A stretch of DNA of 64,000 nucleotides from Serratia sarumanii (lineage in GTDB: Bacteria; Pseudomonadota; Gammaproteobacteria; Enterobacterales; Enterobacteriaceae), in contig NZ_CP124750.1 in NCBI RefSeq assembly GCF_029962605.1, positions 1,922,001-1,986,000 on the forward strand, given 5' to 3'. The notes beneath the pieces are model-generated. The model made no database searches. It was given only the letters and a program-made list of their open reading frames with translations, and had not been told where the DNA came from. A program made the translations under genes and the position numbers. The stretch's first letter is position 1. Every line of letters starts with the position of its first letter. Positions 9,776 through 18,546 of the stretch are shown one piece after another.

Positions 9776-10782
9776 TGAACTGGTACCCGTGGCTGAACGG
9801 CCCTTATCGCCAGCTGATCGGGCAGTACGCCGACGGCCGAGGCCATCATGCGCTGCTGCTGCACGCGGCGGCGGGCAACGGTGACGATGCGCTGGCCTAC
9901 GGCCTGAGCCGCTGGTTGATCTGCCAGCAGCGCAACGGTGAAAAAAGCTGCGGCGAGTGCCACAGCTGCCGGCTGATGCTGGCGGGAAACCACCCGGATT
10001 ATCACGTGCTGGCGCCGGAAAAGGGCAAGAGCAGCCTGGGCATCGAGCCGATCCGCCAGGTGATTGAAACGCTGTACGCCCACGCGCAGCAGGGCGGCGC
10101 TAAAGTGATTTGGCTGCCGCAGGCGGAACAGCTGACCGAAGCGGCGGCCAACGCGCTGCTTAAAACGCTGGAAGAGCCGCCGGAGAAAACCTATTTTCTG
10201 CTGGGCTGCCGTGAGCCGTCGCGGCTGATGGCGACGCTGCGCAGCCGTTGCCTGTATTGGCATTTGGCCAGCCCGGATGAGCAGCTCAGCCTGCAGTGGT
10301 TGGGCCGGCAGGCGGCCGGCTCTCAGACGGACCGCCTCACGGCGCTGCGCCTGCACGACGGCGCGCCGCTGGCCGCTGAACAGCTGTTGCAGCCGCAGCA
10401 GTGGCAACAGCGCAGCGCCCTGTGCGCCGCGTTGAGCGCCGCGCTGCCGCAGCGCGATATGCTGTCGCTGCTGCCGGTGCTGAACCATGAAGACGTCGCC
10501 GAGCGCCTGCACTGGCTGTGCGCGCTGCTGGTGGACGCGATGAAGTGGCAGCAGGGCGCGCATCACTATGTATTGAATCAGGATCAGCAGCCGCTGGTGC
10601 ATCAGCTGGCCAGCCTGCTGAGCAGCGCCTCGCTGCAGCAGATCGTGCAGCAGTGGCTGAACTGCCGCCATCAGCTGCTCAGCGTGGTGGGCGTCAATCG
10701 TGAGCTGCTGCTGACCGAACAGTTACTTCGCTGGGAACAGATGCTCGGCGCCGCCGGCTATTCCCACCCTCATTCGCTGTAA
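9775..10782 (+). CDS. holB: DNA polymerase III delta' subunit
   Basis: 335 residues. The four cysteines of the zinc module are visible in the stretch from C-Q-Q to 'CGECHSCRLM' (residues 44-66), and 'EAAANALLKTLEEPP' is the AAA+ SRC-adjacent motif shared with gamma/tau. Delta' is the stator of the clamp loader that opens the sliding clamp. The start ATG overlaps the tmk stop by one base. The C-terminal half is Gln/Leu-rich and less conserved. Confidence 0.94.
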   Translation: MNWYPWLNGPYRQLIGQYADGRGHHALLLHAAAGNGDDALAYGLSRWLICQQRNGEKSCGECHSCRLMLAGNHPDYHVLAPEKGKSSLGIEPIRQVIETLYAHAQQGGAKVIWLPQAEQLTEAAANALLKTLEEPPEKTYFLLGCREPSRLMATLRSRCLYWHLASPDEQLSLQWLGRQAAGSQTDRLTALRLHDGAPLAAEQLLQPQQWQQRSALCAALSAALPQRDMLSLLPVLNHEDVAERLHWLCALLVDAMKWQQGAHHYVLNQDQQPLVHQLASLLSSASLQQIVQQWLNCRHQLLSVVGVNRELLLTEQLLRWEQMLGAAGYSHPHSL

Positions 10783-10801
10783 AGTAAAAGAGTTAAAAAT
10801 T

Positions 10802-11578
10802 ATGTTGTTAGTCGATTCTCATTGCCACCTTGACAGTCTGGATTATCAAACGCTGCACCAGAATGTGGACGATGCGCTGGCCAAAGCCAAGGCGCGCGAC
10901 GTCGGCTATGTGCTGGCGGTCGCCACCACGCTGCCGGGTTACCGTTCCATGACCGAGCTGATCGGCGAGCGCAACGACGTGGCCTTCTCCTGCGGGGTGC
11001 ATCCGCTCAATCTGGAAGAGGGGTATGATTACGCCGAACTGCGTCGCCTGGCGGCAGCGGAGCAGGTGGTGGCGCTGGGGGAGACCGGGCTCGATTACTT
11101 CTACCAGAAAGACAACCTTGAGCTGCAGCAGGACTCTTTCCGCGAACATATCCGCATCGGCCGGGATCTGAACAAGCCGGTGATCGTCCACACTCGCGAT
11201 GCGCGCGCGGACACGCTGGCGATCCTGCGTGAAGAGAACGCACAAGACTGCGGCGGCGTACTCCACTGCTTCACTGAAGATCTGGCCACGGCCGAAGCTC
11301 TGCTGGATCTGGGCTTCTACATCTCCTTCTCGGGCATCGTCACCTTCCGCAACGCCGAACAGCTGCGCGAGGTGGCGCGCTATGTGCCGTTGGATCGCAT
11401 TCTGGTGGAAACCGACTCGCCTTATCTGGCACCGGTGCCGCATCGCGGCAAAGAAAACCAACCCGCCTATGTGCGCGATGTGGCTGAATACATGGCGGTA
11501 TTGAAGGGCGTCAGCCTGGAACAACTGGCCGAAGCCACCACCGCCAACTTTTCACGTTTATTTCACCTCGAACTGTGA
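10802..11578 (+). CDS. ycfH: TatD-family metal-dependent hydrolase YcfH
   Basis: 258 residues with all expected metal ligands: 'DSHCHLD' at the N-terminus, 'GETGLDYF', 'IVHTRDA', 'HCFTE' and 'ETDSPYLAP'. TatD-type enzymes are metal-dependent nucleases or deacylases; the substrate of YcfH is not settled. It lies between holB and ptsG as in E. coli. Confidence 0.92.
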   Translation: MLLVDSHCHLDSLDYQTLHQNVDDALAKAKARDVGYVLAVATTLPGYRSMTELIGERNDVAFSCGVHPLNLEEGYDYAELRRLAAAEQVVALGETGLDYFYQKDNLELQQDSFREHIRIGRDLNKPVIVHTRDARADTLAILREENAQDCGGVLHCFTEDLATAEALLDLGFYISFSGIVTFRNAEQLREVARYVPLDRILVETDSPYLAPVPHRGKENQPAYVRDVAEYMAVLKGVSLEQLAEATTANFSRLFHLEL

Positions 11579-11639
11579 TCTTTGACCTAGGCTATAGCTG
11601 TAGATCATTGTCTGCGTAATTTTTTTTAAGCTCGTAATT

Positions 11640-11683
11640 AATCACTGAAACGGGTAAGGTTCCCTCCCGTTTCAGGGTGATTG
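11640..11683. terminator. Long hairpin between ycfH and ptsG
   Basis: AATCAC-TGAAACGGG pairs with CCCGTTTCA-GGGTGATT across an 11-base loop, with a two-base bulge. A second hairpin, TTTTTTGG / CCAAAAAA, follows at about 11691-11715. No T run directly follows the first arm, so it may act as a transcript-end or processing hairpin for ycfH rather than a classical terminator. Confidence 0.45.
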
Positions 11684-11753
11684 ATGCGTGTTTTTTGGTC
11701 TGTTTCGCCAAAAAACAGCCGGTTTATGCAAAGTTACCGCGGCTCGATCATCG

Positions 11754-11775
11754 AAACGTGATTGTCATCAAACAT
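11754..11775 (+). promoter_or_regulatory. CRP site of the ptsG promoter
   Basis: AAACGTGATTGTCATCAAAC closely follows the CRP site known upstream of E. coli ptsG (CGTGA-N6-TCAAA). It sits about 30 bases before the Mlc-like operator. Confidence 0.6.
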
Positions 11776-11786
11776 TGCGCAGGCTA

Positions 11787-11809
11787 TTTATTTTACTCTG
11801 CGTAATAAA
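11787..11809 (+). promoter_or_regulatory. Mlc operator overlapping the ptsG promoter
   Basis: The imperfect palindrome TTATTTTAC-TCTGC-GTAATAAA matches the Mlc operator at the ptsG promoter of E. coli. Mlc represses ptsG until glucose transport sequesters it at the membrane. Confidence 0.6.
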
Positions 11810-11899
11810 TTCAAGGGGTGCTCAGACACCCTGAATTGCAGGGGTTTTTCTCCCCCCCTTGCAGCGCGAATCATCGCGACAAGAAGTAGCAAAGCATTA

Positions 11900-11920
11900 T
11901 TACTCAGGAGCACACTCAAC
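11900..11920 (+). promoter_or_regulatory. SgrS pairing region and ribosome binding site of ptsG
   Basis: TACTCAGGAGCACACTCAAC includes the AGGAG ribosome site and is nearly identical to the E. coli ptsG segment paired by the phosphosugar-stress RNA SgrS. A second C-rich tract (TCTCCCCCCCTTGC, 11849-11862) is also present, as in E. coli. Confidence 0.6.
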
Positions 11921-11921
11921 T

Positions 11922-13355
11922 ATGTTCAAGAACGCATTTGCAAACCTGCAAAAAGTAGGTAAATCGCTCATGCTGCCGGTGTCCGTGTTGCCTATCGCAG
12001 GTATCCTGCTGGGCGTCGGCTCCGCCAACTTTAGCTGGCTACCTGCGGTAGTCTCCCACGTGATGGCGGAAGCGGGCGGTTCGGTCTTCGCCAACATGCC
12101 GCTGATTTTCGCCATCGGCGTCGCCCTGGGCTTCACCAACAACGACGGCGTTTCCGCGCTGGCGGCGGTGGTGGCCTACGGCATCATGGTGAAAACCATG
12201 GCGGTGGTTGCGCCGCTGGTGCTGCACCTGCCGGCTGAGGAGATTGCGGCCAAACACCTGGCGGATACCGGTGTGCTCGGGGGGATTATCTCCGGCGCCA
12301 TCGCGGCCTATATGTTCAACCGCTTCTTCCGCATTCAACTGCCGGAATACCTGGGCTTCTTTGCCGGTAAGCGTTTCGTGCCGATCATTTCCGGTCTGGC
12401 GGCGATCGTTCTGGGCGTAGTGCTGTCCTTCATCTGGCCGCCGATCGGTACGGCTATCCAGACCTTCTCGCAGTGGGCGGCTTATCAGAACCCGGTCGTG
12501 GCCTTCGGCATTTACGGCGTGGTTGAGCGTGCTCTGGTGCCATTCGGTCTGCACCACATCTGGAACGTACCGTTCCAAATGCAAATCGGTGAATTCACCA
12601 ACGCGGCGGGCCAGGTATTCCACGGCGACATCCCTCGCTACATGGCGGGCGACCCTACCGCGGGCAAACTGTCCGGCGGCTTCCTGTTCAAAATGTACGG
12701 TCTGCCTGCTGCGGCCATCGCCATCTGGCACTCGGCCAAGCCGGAAAACCGCGCGAAAGTCGGCGGCATCATGATCTCCGCCGCGCTGACCTCGTTCCTG
12801 ACCGGTATCACCGAGCCGATCGAGTTCTCCTTCATGTTCGTCGCGCCGATCCTGTACGTGATCCACGCTATCCTGGCCGGCCTGGCGTTCCCAATCTGCA
12901 TCCTGTTGGGCATGCGCGATGGCACCAGCTTCTCGCACGGCCTGATCGACTTTATCGTACTGAGCGGCAACAGCAGCAAAATCTGGCTGTTCCCAATCGT
13001 CGGCATCGTCTACGGTCTGGTGTACTACACCATCTTCCGCGTGCTGATCGCCAAGCTGGATCTGAAAACCCCGGGCCGTGAAGACACCGCTGCCGAGCAG
13101 ACTGCGCAGGGCGGTTCCGAAATGTCCGCGGCGCTGGTTCAGGCCTTCGGCGGTAAAGAAAACATCACTAACCTGGATGCTTGCATCACCCGTCTGCGCG
13201 TCAGCGTGGCCGACGTGTCCAAAGTTGACCAGGCGGGCCTGAAGAAACTGGGCGCCGCCGGCGTAGTCGTCGCTGGCTCCGGCGTGCAGGCCATCTTCGG
13301 CACCAAGTCCGACAACCTGAAAACCGATATGGACGAATACATCCGTAATCACTGA
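11922..13355 (+). CDS. ptsG: PTS glucose transporter subunit IIBC
   Basis: 477 residues, identical in length to E. coli PtsG. The IIC domain (residues 1 to about 380) is a multi-helix membrane unit with the 'GITEPIEF' substrate motif; a linker leads to the IIB domain with the phosphorylated Cys in '[13 protein letters not shown]' (about residue 421). It imports and phosphorylates glucose. An open frame extends 21 codons upstream, but the ATG at 11922 lies just after AGGAG and gives the canonical [10 protein letters not shown]. Regulation by CRP, Mlc and SgrS is supported by the upstream sites. Confidence 0.97.
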   Translation: MFKNAFANLQKVGKSLMLPVSVLPIAGILLGVGSANFSWLPAVVSHVMAEAGGSVFANMPLIFAIGVALGFTNNDGVSALAAVVAYGIMVKTMAVVAPLVLHLPAEEIAAKHLADTGVLGGIISGAIAAYMFNRFFRIQLPEYLGFFAGKRFVPIISGLAAIVLGVVLSFIWPPIGTAIQTFSQWAAYQNPVVAFGIYGVVERALVPFGLHHIWNVPFQMQIGEFTNAAGQVFHGDIPRYMAGDPTAGKLSGGFLFKMYGLPAAAIAIWHSAKPENRAKVGGIMISAALTSFLTGITEPIEFSFMFVAPILYVIHAILAGLAFPICILLGMRDGTSFSHGLIDFIVLSGNSSKIWLFPIVGIVYGLVYYTIFRVLIAKLDLKTPGREDTAAEQTAQGGSEMSAALVQAFGGKENITNLDACITRLRVSVADVSKVDQAGLKKLGAAGVVVAGSGVQAIFGTKSDNLKTDMDEYIRNH

Positions 13356-13376
13356 TTCAGGCAGGGGAGTTACCAA

Positions 13377-13400
13377 GGGAGGCGAAAGCCTCCCTTTTTT
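13377..13400 (+). terminator. Intrinsic terminator after ptsG
   Basis: GGGAGGC-GAAA-GCCTCCC followed by six T. Confidence 0.92.
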
Positions 13401-13411
13401 ATTGCCTGCCG

Positions 13412-13777
13412 TCAGGCGCCAAGGCGCTGTTCGAGTTCGGCGAGAGAAGGGAGGAACCAGACCTGTTCGCCGCGGTTGGCTTCACGCACGAAATCTTGCA
13501 GCGCGTTGCTTTGCGCCAGCCAGGGGGAGATATCGCCCAGCAGCGCAACGCGCAGGCTGTAGTTGATAAATTTCTGCAATACGGCGCCGGCAATGCCGCT
13601 TCTGAGCTGGAAAAAGGCGGCGTCGAGGCGGTTGACGGGGAGGGCAATCATCCCGGCATCGTGTTCAAAGGCGGGCGCGATAAACAGGCTGACGTCGTTT
13701 TCGTCTTTCAATGGTGGCCCGGCTTCGGCGAACACCACCAGGCGCAGATCGTGGATTTGCTGCACGGCGTAGCTCAT
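13412..13777 (-). CDS. DUF4180 domain protein
   Basis: A 121-residue cytoplasmic protein without signal or membrane segment, ending with a Leu/Glu-rich helix. The 'SLRVALLGDISPWLAQSNALQDFVREANRG' type pattern, seen here from about residue 74 to 103, is that of DUF4180; function unknown. It starts 14 bases after the mntR stop on the same strand and is probably cotranscribed with it, but I see no other link to manganese. Confidence 0.7.
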   Translation of the reverse strand: MSYAVQQIHDLRLVVFAEAGPPLKDENDVSLFIAPAFEHDAGMIALPVNRLDAAFFQLRSGIAGAVLQKFINYSLRVALLGDISPWLAQSNALQDFVREANRGEQVWFLPSLAELEQRLGA

Positions 13778-13791
13778 CGGCGCTCCGGGAG

Positions 13792-14262
13792 TCAGGGCTT
13801 GGCGTGCTTTTGCAGGTAATGCTCGAACACCGCCAGCGTTTCGTCCGAGATATGGTGCTCAATCCCTTCGCTGTCCAGCTCGGCGGTTTCGCTCGGCACC
13901 CCGACGCACATCAGCAGATCGACCACGATGCGGTGACGGCGGCGCACCTTCTGCGCCAGCAGCTCGCCTTCCTCGGTTAAAAACACCCCGCGATAAGGGC
14001 GCGATTCCACCAGCCCGGCGCTTTTCAGCCGCGCGATATTTTTGATCGCCGTCGGGTGAGACACGCCGAAGCGGCGCGCGATGTCGGTGGTTCTGGCTTC
14101 GCGGGTGCTTTGCAGCAAATCGGCGATCAGCTCAACGTAATCTTCGATCAGCGCATTGGACTGCGCTTCGCGGGCGCGGCTAAAACGCAGGGCGTGCTCG
14201 GCCTCGTCCGGCATGTCGGTCTGGGCGTGGCGGTCGGCGTTATCTGGCGCGCGGGTAACCAT
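13792..14262 (-). CDS. mntR: Manganese-responsive repressor MntR
   Basis: 156 residues of the DtxR/MntR family. An N-terminal winged helix ('TTDIARRFGVSHPTAIKNIARLKSAG', about 58-83) is followed by the metal-binding dimerisation domain with 'RRRHRIVVDLLMCVGVP' and 'DSEGIEHHISDETL', which carry the Glu, Cys and His ligands. The gene is divergent from mntH, with an MntR-like operator in between. In E. coli MntR represses mntH when Mn2+ is abundant. Confidence 0.93.
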   Translation of the reverse strand: MVTRAPDNADRHAQTDMPDEAEHALRFSRAREAQSNALIEDYVELIADLLQSTREARTTDIARRFGVSHPTAIKNIARLKSAGLVESRPYRGVFLTEEGELLAQKVRRRHRIVVDLLMCVGVPSETAELDSEGIEHHISDETLAVFEHYLQKHAKP

Positions 14263-14425
14263 AGCGTGGGGCGTCCTGTAAGCATAAAAATGGCGTCTCC
14301 CGGCAATGCGGGGAGGGTTGCCCTAAGTTAGTCCAAATAGCACACATTATCAATTCGATGCCACGCATTGTGGTAGTTAGAAATATCTCTACACAAAGCC
14401 AATGAATTTCGCCTGTTGCATAAAG

Positions 14426-14441
14426 TGTAGCCGATGCTACA
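14426..14441. promoter_or_regulatory. MntR-type operator upstream of mntH
   Basis: The perfect palindrome TGTAGC-CGAT-GCTACA resembles the known MntR box (ATAGC-N4-GCTAT cores). It lies 52 bases before the mntH start and about 164 bases before mntR. Confidence 0.65.
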
Positions 14442-14492
14442 TTGTCGGCATGGTAGGTGGAAAAATAACCAGTGAAAGATTGAGGGTAATTC

Positions 14493-15797
14493 ATGCGTGA
14501 CGCGGCAACCACTCCATCGTTAACCGAACGGACCAACATCGCGATTGGCGCCGCCCTTGCCGGACGCAAGCGCGGCGCCTTTACGCCGTTGCTGTTCGCC
14601 GGCCCGGCGGTGATTGCCTCTATTGCCTATATGGATCCCGGCAACTTCGCCACCAATATTCAGGCCGGGGCGAAATACGGCTACAGCCTGCTGTGGGTGG
14701 TGGTGATGGCCAACCTGATCGCCATGCTGTTCCAGGCGCTGTCGGCCAAGCTCGGCATCGTCACCAACCGCAATCTGGCGGAGATGTGCCGCGACCAGTT
14801 TTCACGGCCGGTAGTGATCGGCATGTGGCTGCTCAGCGAAGTGGCGGCGATGGCCACCGATCTGGCGGAGTTTCTCGGCGGGGCGATCGCGCTGGCGCTG
14901 CTGTTCCATATGCCGCTGCTGGCGGGGATGGGGGTGACGGCGGTGATCACCTATGCGCTGTTGATGGTGGAAAAGAAAGGTTTCCGCCCGGTCGAGCTGA
15001 TGATCGGCGGCCTGGTGGGCATCATCGCGCTGTGCTATCTGGTGGAGATGTTCATCGTACCGGTGGACTGGCAAGCGGCCGGCCTCGGCATGGTGACGCC
15101 GCAGTTGCCGGACGCGCAAGCGCTGACCATCGCCGTCGGCATTATCGGCGCCACCGTGATGCCGCACGCCATTTTCCTGCACTCGGGGCTGACCCAGCAC
15201 CGCAGCCCGGCCAGCGACAACGGCGAGCGGCGCAAGCTGCTGCGTTTTTCCAATATTGAAGTGGTGATCGCGCTGGCGCTCGCCGGGCTGGTGAATATTG
15301 CGATGGTGATCATGGCCTCGAGCGCCTTCCACGCCGGTAATAGCGACGTGGCCGAAATTGGCACCGCCTACCATACGTTGACGCCGCTGTTCGGCGCGGC
15401 GGCCGCCGGCATCTTCCTCGCTTCGTTGATCGCCTCCGGCATTTCCAGCTCGGTGGTGGGCACCATGGCCGGGCAAATGATCATGCAGGGCTTCGTTGGC
15501 TTCCGCATCCCGGTGTGGGTGCGCCGCCTGGTCACCATGGTGCCGGCGTTTATCGTGGTGGCGATGGGCGTCAACGCCACCGACGCGCTGGTCTATAGCC
15601 AGGTGGTACTAAGCCTGGCGCTGCCGGCGCCGATGATTGCGCTGGTGATGTTCACCCGCCGCCGCGACATCATGGGCGAGTTCGCCAACGGCCGCTGGAC
15701 CAGCCTGGCGGCGGTGGTCGGCACGGTGGTGATCGTGCTGCTCAACGTGGTGCTGTTGTTGCAGACCTTCGGCGTCGATATTCCCGGTTTGGGGTGA
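14493..15797 (+). CDS. mntH: Nramp-type Mn2+/H+ symporter MntH
   Basis: 434 residues with about 11 membrane helices. TM1 carries the Nramp metal-binding motif 'DPGNFATN' and TM6 carries 'GATVMPHAIFLHSGL'. MntH brings in Mn2+ (and some Fe2+) with protons. It is divergent from mntR and preceded by a palindromic operator; it ends close to a convergent SDR gene. Confidence 0.96.
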   Translation: MRDAATTPSLTERTNIAIGAALAGRKRGAFTPLLFAGPAVIASIAYMDPGNFATNIQAGAKYGYSLLWVVVMANLIAMLFQALSAKLGIVTNRNLAEMCRDQFSRPVVIGMWLLSEVAAMATDLAEFLGGAIALALLFHMPLLAGMGVTAVITYALLMVEKKGFRPVELMIGGLVGIIALCYLVEMFIVPVDWQAAGLGMVTPQLPDAQALTIAVGIIGATVMPHAIFLHSGLTQHRSPASDNGERRKLLRFSNIEVVIALALAGLVNIAMVIMASSAFHAGNSDVAEIGTAYHTLTPLFGAAAAGIFLASLIASGISSSVVGTMAGQMIMQGFVGFRIPVWVRRLVTMVPAFIVVAMGVNATDALVYSQVVLSLALPAPMIALVMFTRRRDIMGEFANGRWTSLAAVVGTVVIVLLNVVLLLQTFGVDIPGLG

Positions 15798-15834
15798 TCT
15801 TGCGGGCCGCGCGGGGCGCGGCCGCGTCGCTAAA

Positions 15835-16584
15835 TTATAAATTTCCCACACCACCGTCCATCTGCAGCTCGGCGCCGACCATAAAGGCCGACTCGTCCGC
15901 CGCCAGAAACACCGCCGCTTTGGCCAGCTCCAGCGCGCTGCCCATGCGGCCGATCGGTACCAGCGCGCGAATATCGTCGCGTAATGCCTGTTCATCCGCT
16001 TCCGCCAACCCCAGCTTACCCAACGCCGGGGTTTCGGTCGGGCCGGGGCTGAGGCCGTTAAGGCGAATGCCGCGCGCGTGCAGCTCGCCGGACAGCGTTC
16101 TGGCCAGCGACAGCAAGCCGGCTTTGCTGGCGGCGTAGGCGCTGCTCTGCGGCAGGCCGATATGGGCGCTGACCGAACCGCACAGGATCACCGAAGAAGG
16201 GTTGGCCAGCAGCGGCAGCAGCGCCTGGATCAGAAAAAACGGCCCCTTCAGGTTGATGTCCATCAGCCGCTGATAGCTCTGCTCATCCCACTCCTGCAGC
16301 GGGCGATGCGTAACGTCGCCGGCGTTGATGTACAGCACGTCCAGCCGCGGCCACCGTTGCCCCAGCCGCTGCGCCAGTTCGCGCTGCTGCGGAATATCGC
16401 CGGCGTCGCTCAGCAGCAACAGCGCCTTGCCACCCAATGCCTGGCCCGCCGCGTCCAGGGCGCTTTGGCTGCGCCCGGTGATCGCCACCGTTGCGCCCTC
16501 GGCGATGAACTGGCGGGCGGTTTCCAACCCGATGCCGCTGGTGCCGCCGGTAATCAATGCGTATTTGCCTTGCAGTCGTGCCAT
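15835..16584 (-). CDS. SDR-family NAD(P)-dependent oxidoreductase
   Basis: 249 residues with the classical SDR motifs: 'GGTSGIGLETA' for cofactor binding, 'NAGD', an active-site Ser in 'VILCGSVSA', and the YxxxK in 'AYAASKAG'. An open frame extends to 16695, but the ATG at 16582-16584, preceded by GAGGAA, gives the usual start. It is divergent from an HxlR-type regulator 99 bases away, a pairing seen for redox or electrophile-inducible reductases. The substrate cannot be told from sequence. Confidence 0.85.
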   Translation of the reverse strand: MARLQGKYALITGGTSGIGLETARQFIAEGATVAITGRSQSALDAAGQALGGKALLLLSDAGDIPQQRELAQRLGQRWPRLDVLYINAGDVTHRPLQEWDEQSYQRLMDINLKGPFFLIQALLPLLANPSSVILCGSVSAHIGLPQSSAYAASKAGLLSLARTLSGELHARGIRLNGLSPGPTETPALGKLGLAEADEQALRDDIRALVPIGRMGSALELAKAAVFLAADESAFMVGAELQMDGGVGNL

Positions 16585-16641
16585 AACCGATTCCTCTTTA
16601 GCGTCAGTTGCGGCATTATTTGCGCTATAGTTACTTTTGCA

Positions 16642-16664
16642 TAGTAGGCACCTTTTGGATACTA
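16642..16664. promoter_or_regulatory. Possible HxlR-family operator between the SDR and regulator genes
   Basis: TAGTA ... TACTA inverted repeat with a 13-base centre, in the middle of the divergent intergenic region; the form fits operators of HxlR/YodB-type regulators. Confidence 0.4.
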
Positions 16665-16683
16665 AAGGGCGAGGTGGAATGAA

Positions 16684-17061
16684 ATGACGGCACAAGCGCC
16701 ATTAGCGGCGGAAAATAATTTGGCGGCGTTGCCGCCGGCGGGCGAACCCTGCCCGATGGTGGACTTCGTCAATCTGGTGTCGGGCAAGTGGGCGATACCG
16801 ATCCTGTACCGGCTGATAATGATCGACGGCCCGGTGCGATTCAGCGAGCTGCAGCGGGCGGTGGCGCCCATTGCGCAAAAAGAGCTGACGCGTCAGCTGC
16901 GGCTGTTCGAGCAGCGTGGCCTGGTGACGCGGCAGGTGTTTCCCGAAGTGCCGCCGCGGGTGGAGTATCAGGTCACCGCGCTCGGTAAATCGCTGCGGCC
17001 GACGCTGGATTCGCTGGCCGAGTGGATGCGTCGGCACGCGCCGCAGCTGATCGGCGGCTAG
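16684..17061 (+). CDS. HxlR-family winged-helix regulator
   Basis: 125 residues. The HxlR core is clear: 'SGKWAIPILYRL' then 'RFSELQRAV', 'QKELTRQLRLFEQRGLV' and 'RVEYQVTALG'. A Cys in 'GEPCPMVDF' just before the core is the position used for redox sensing in some family members. It probably controls the divergent SDR gene. Its stop codon overlaps by 4 bases the stop of the convergent binding-protein gene. Confidence 0.85.
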   Translation: MTAQAPLAAENNLAALPPAGEPCPMVDFVNLVSGKWAIPILYRLIMIDGPVRFSELQRAVAPIAQKELTRQLRLFEQRGLVTRQVFPEVPPRVEYQVTALGKSLRPTLDSLAEWMRRHAPQLIGG

Positions 17062-17963
17062 TCGCCGATGCCCGGCGGATTGATGGCGGAGCGCTCGACC
17101 TTTTCGTCGCCTTCGCCCCAGCGCTCCAGCACCTGCGCGTATTCGCCGCTGACGATGACGCCGTTGATGGCGGCGTTGACGGCGTTCACCAAACCGTTGC
17201 CTTTTTTGGTGGTGACCGCGACGTAGGCCACGTTGGGGCCGATGCCGACCATTTTGGTCTTGCCGGTCAGCGCCGCCTTGTAGGCGCCGGTGGAGTGGGG
17301 GCCGAAGAACGCATCGGCGCGCCCGGACTGAATGCTCAGGTTGGTGGCGGCGTCGTCGGTCACGTAGATCGGCTGCACCGGCGGCAACCCGGCGGCGCGG
17401 TTTTGCTTATCCCATCCCAACAGTATGTTTTCCTGATTGGTGCCGGATCCGACGATGACCCGCAGCCCGGCGACGTCCTGCGGCCGGTTGATCGAGGTGA
17501 TGTGGCTGGTGGATTTGACGTAAAAGCCCAGCGTGTCCACCCGATAAGTGGCGAAGTCGAATTTGGTCTTGCGCAGTTTGGTGACGGCGATGTTGAAGAT
17601 CGCCGCGTCGTATTTGCCGGTGCTGATGCCCAGCGGCCAATCTTCCCACGAGGTAGGCACCAGATTCAGCGCCAGCCCAAGGCTGTCGGCCACCAGGCGG
17701 GCGATGTCCGGATCGCTGCCGATCAGCGTTTTATTGTCCTCGGCGAACAGCGCCAGCGGCGGAGAGTTCTCGAACGCCACCGCCACCGTCAGCTTGCCGG
17801 GCACCGCGAAGTGAAAGTTTGCCGGAATCAGTGCGATAGCGGCCGGGTTTTTCTCCGCGCGTATCGGCTCTCGGTTAGCCTGCAGATCGATACCGCCCGC
17901 CGTGGCCGCCTGCACGGCGGCGCTCAGCAACAGCGCGCACAGCGCCGAAATCCTCAGTGGCAT
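17058..17963 (-). CDS. Family 3 extracellular solute-binding protein
   Basis: 301 residues with a Sec signal peptide (cleavage after about residue 19-22, 'AVQAATAG'). The mature part is a SBP_bac_3 domain with the usual 'LIGSDPDIARLVADSLGL' and 'YDAAIFNIAVTKLRKTKFDFATY' segments. Such proteins bind polar amino acids or related solutes for an ABC importer. No permease or ATPase gene is adjacent, so it is an orphan receptor; the ligand is unknown. Confidence 0.85.
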   Translation of the reverse strand: MPLRISALCALLLSAAVQAATAGGIDLQANREPIRAEKNPAAIALIPANFHFAVPGKLTVAVAFENSPPLALFAEDNKTLIGSDPDIARLVADSLGLALNLVPTSWEDWPLGISTGKYDAAIFNIAVTKLRKTKFDFATYRVDTLGFYVKSTSHITSINRPQDVAGLRVIVGSGTNQENILLGWDKQNRAAGLPPVQPIYVTDDAATNLSIQSGRADAFFGPHSTGAYKAALTGKTKMVGIGPNVAYVAVTTKKGNGLVNAVNAAINGVIVSGEYAQVLERWGEGDEKVERSAINPPGIGD

Positions 17964-18184
17964 AGCACCCTCTATCCTTTGTTAATCATGGGGTTACTAT
18001 TGGCGGCGGCGCGGGGCAAGTAAAGCAACAATAGTGAATAACCAAAGTGAAAAGATGCACAAGCGCGGCGCCGGGCTGCGCGAATCTGCAGCACTCGACG
18101 TGGAAAGTGCGCAATCAGGTTGAAAGCAGTAGAATTTGTCACTCATACTGCGTACAGCTAATTGTGTAAAACAAGGAACGCCAG

Positions 18185-18535
18185 ATGGCCGAAGAAACGA
18201 TTTTCAGTAAAATTATCCGCCGCGAAATCCCTGCTGATGTGGTTTATCAGGACGAACTGGTCACCGCTTTCCGTGACATCTCTCCCCAGGCACCCACCCA
18301 TGTGCTGATCGTTCCCAACGTGCTGATCCCAACCGTCAACGACGTGACCGTGGAGCATGAAGCCGCGCTGGGCCGCATGATCACCGCCGCGGCGAAGATC
18401 GCCGAACAGGAAGGCATCGCCGAGGACGGCTACCGCCTGATCGTCAACTGCAACCGCCACGCCGGTCAGGAGGTCTATCATATTCACATGCACCTGGTCG
18501 GTGGCCGCTCGCTGGGGCCGCTGCTGTCACGTTAA
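18185..18535 (+). CDS. hinT: Purine nucleoside phosphoramidase HinT
   Basis: 116 residues of the HIT superfamily with the histidine triad '[10 protein letters not shown]' near the C-terminus. HinT hydrolyses adenosine and lysyl-AMP phosphoramidates. It heads a close run with ycfL, lpoB, thiK, nagZ and ycfP, the same order as in E. coli. Confidence 0.95.
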   Translation: MAEETIFSKIIRREIPADVVYQDELVTAFRDISPQAPTHVLIVPNVLIPTVNDVTVEHEAALGRMITAAAKIAEQEGIAEDGYRLIVNCNRHAGQEVYHIHMHLVGGRSLGPLLSR

Positions 18536-18546
18536 GCGAGGAAATC

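Noticed and set aside
11640..11715. Hairpins before ptsG as a small-RNA gene
   Set aside because: No promoter with good spacing was found in front of them, so they are more likely the end of the ycfH transcript.
14263..14492. Possible manganese riboswitch before mntH
   Set aside because: No yybP-ykoY type fold was found; a promoter operator explains the region better.
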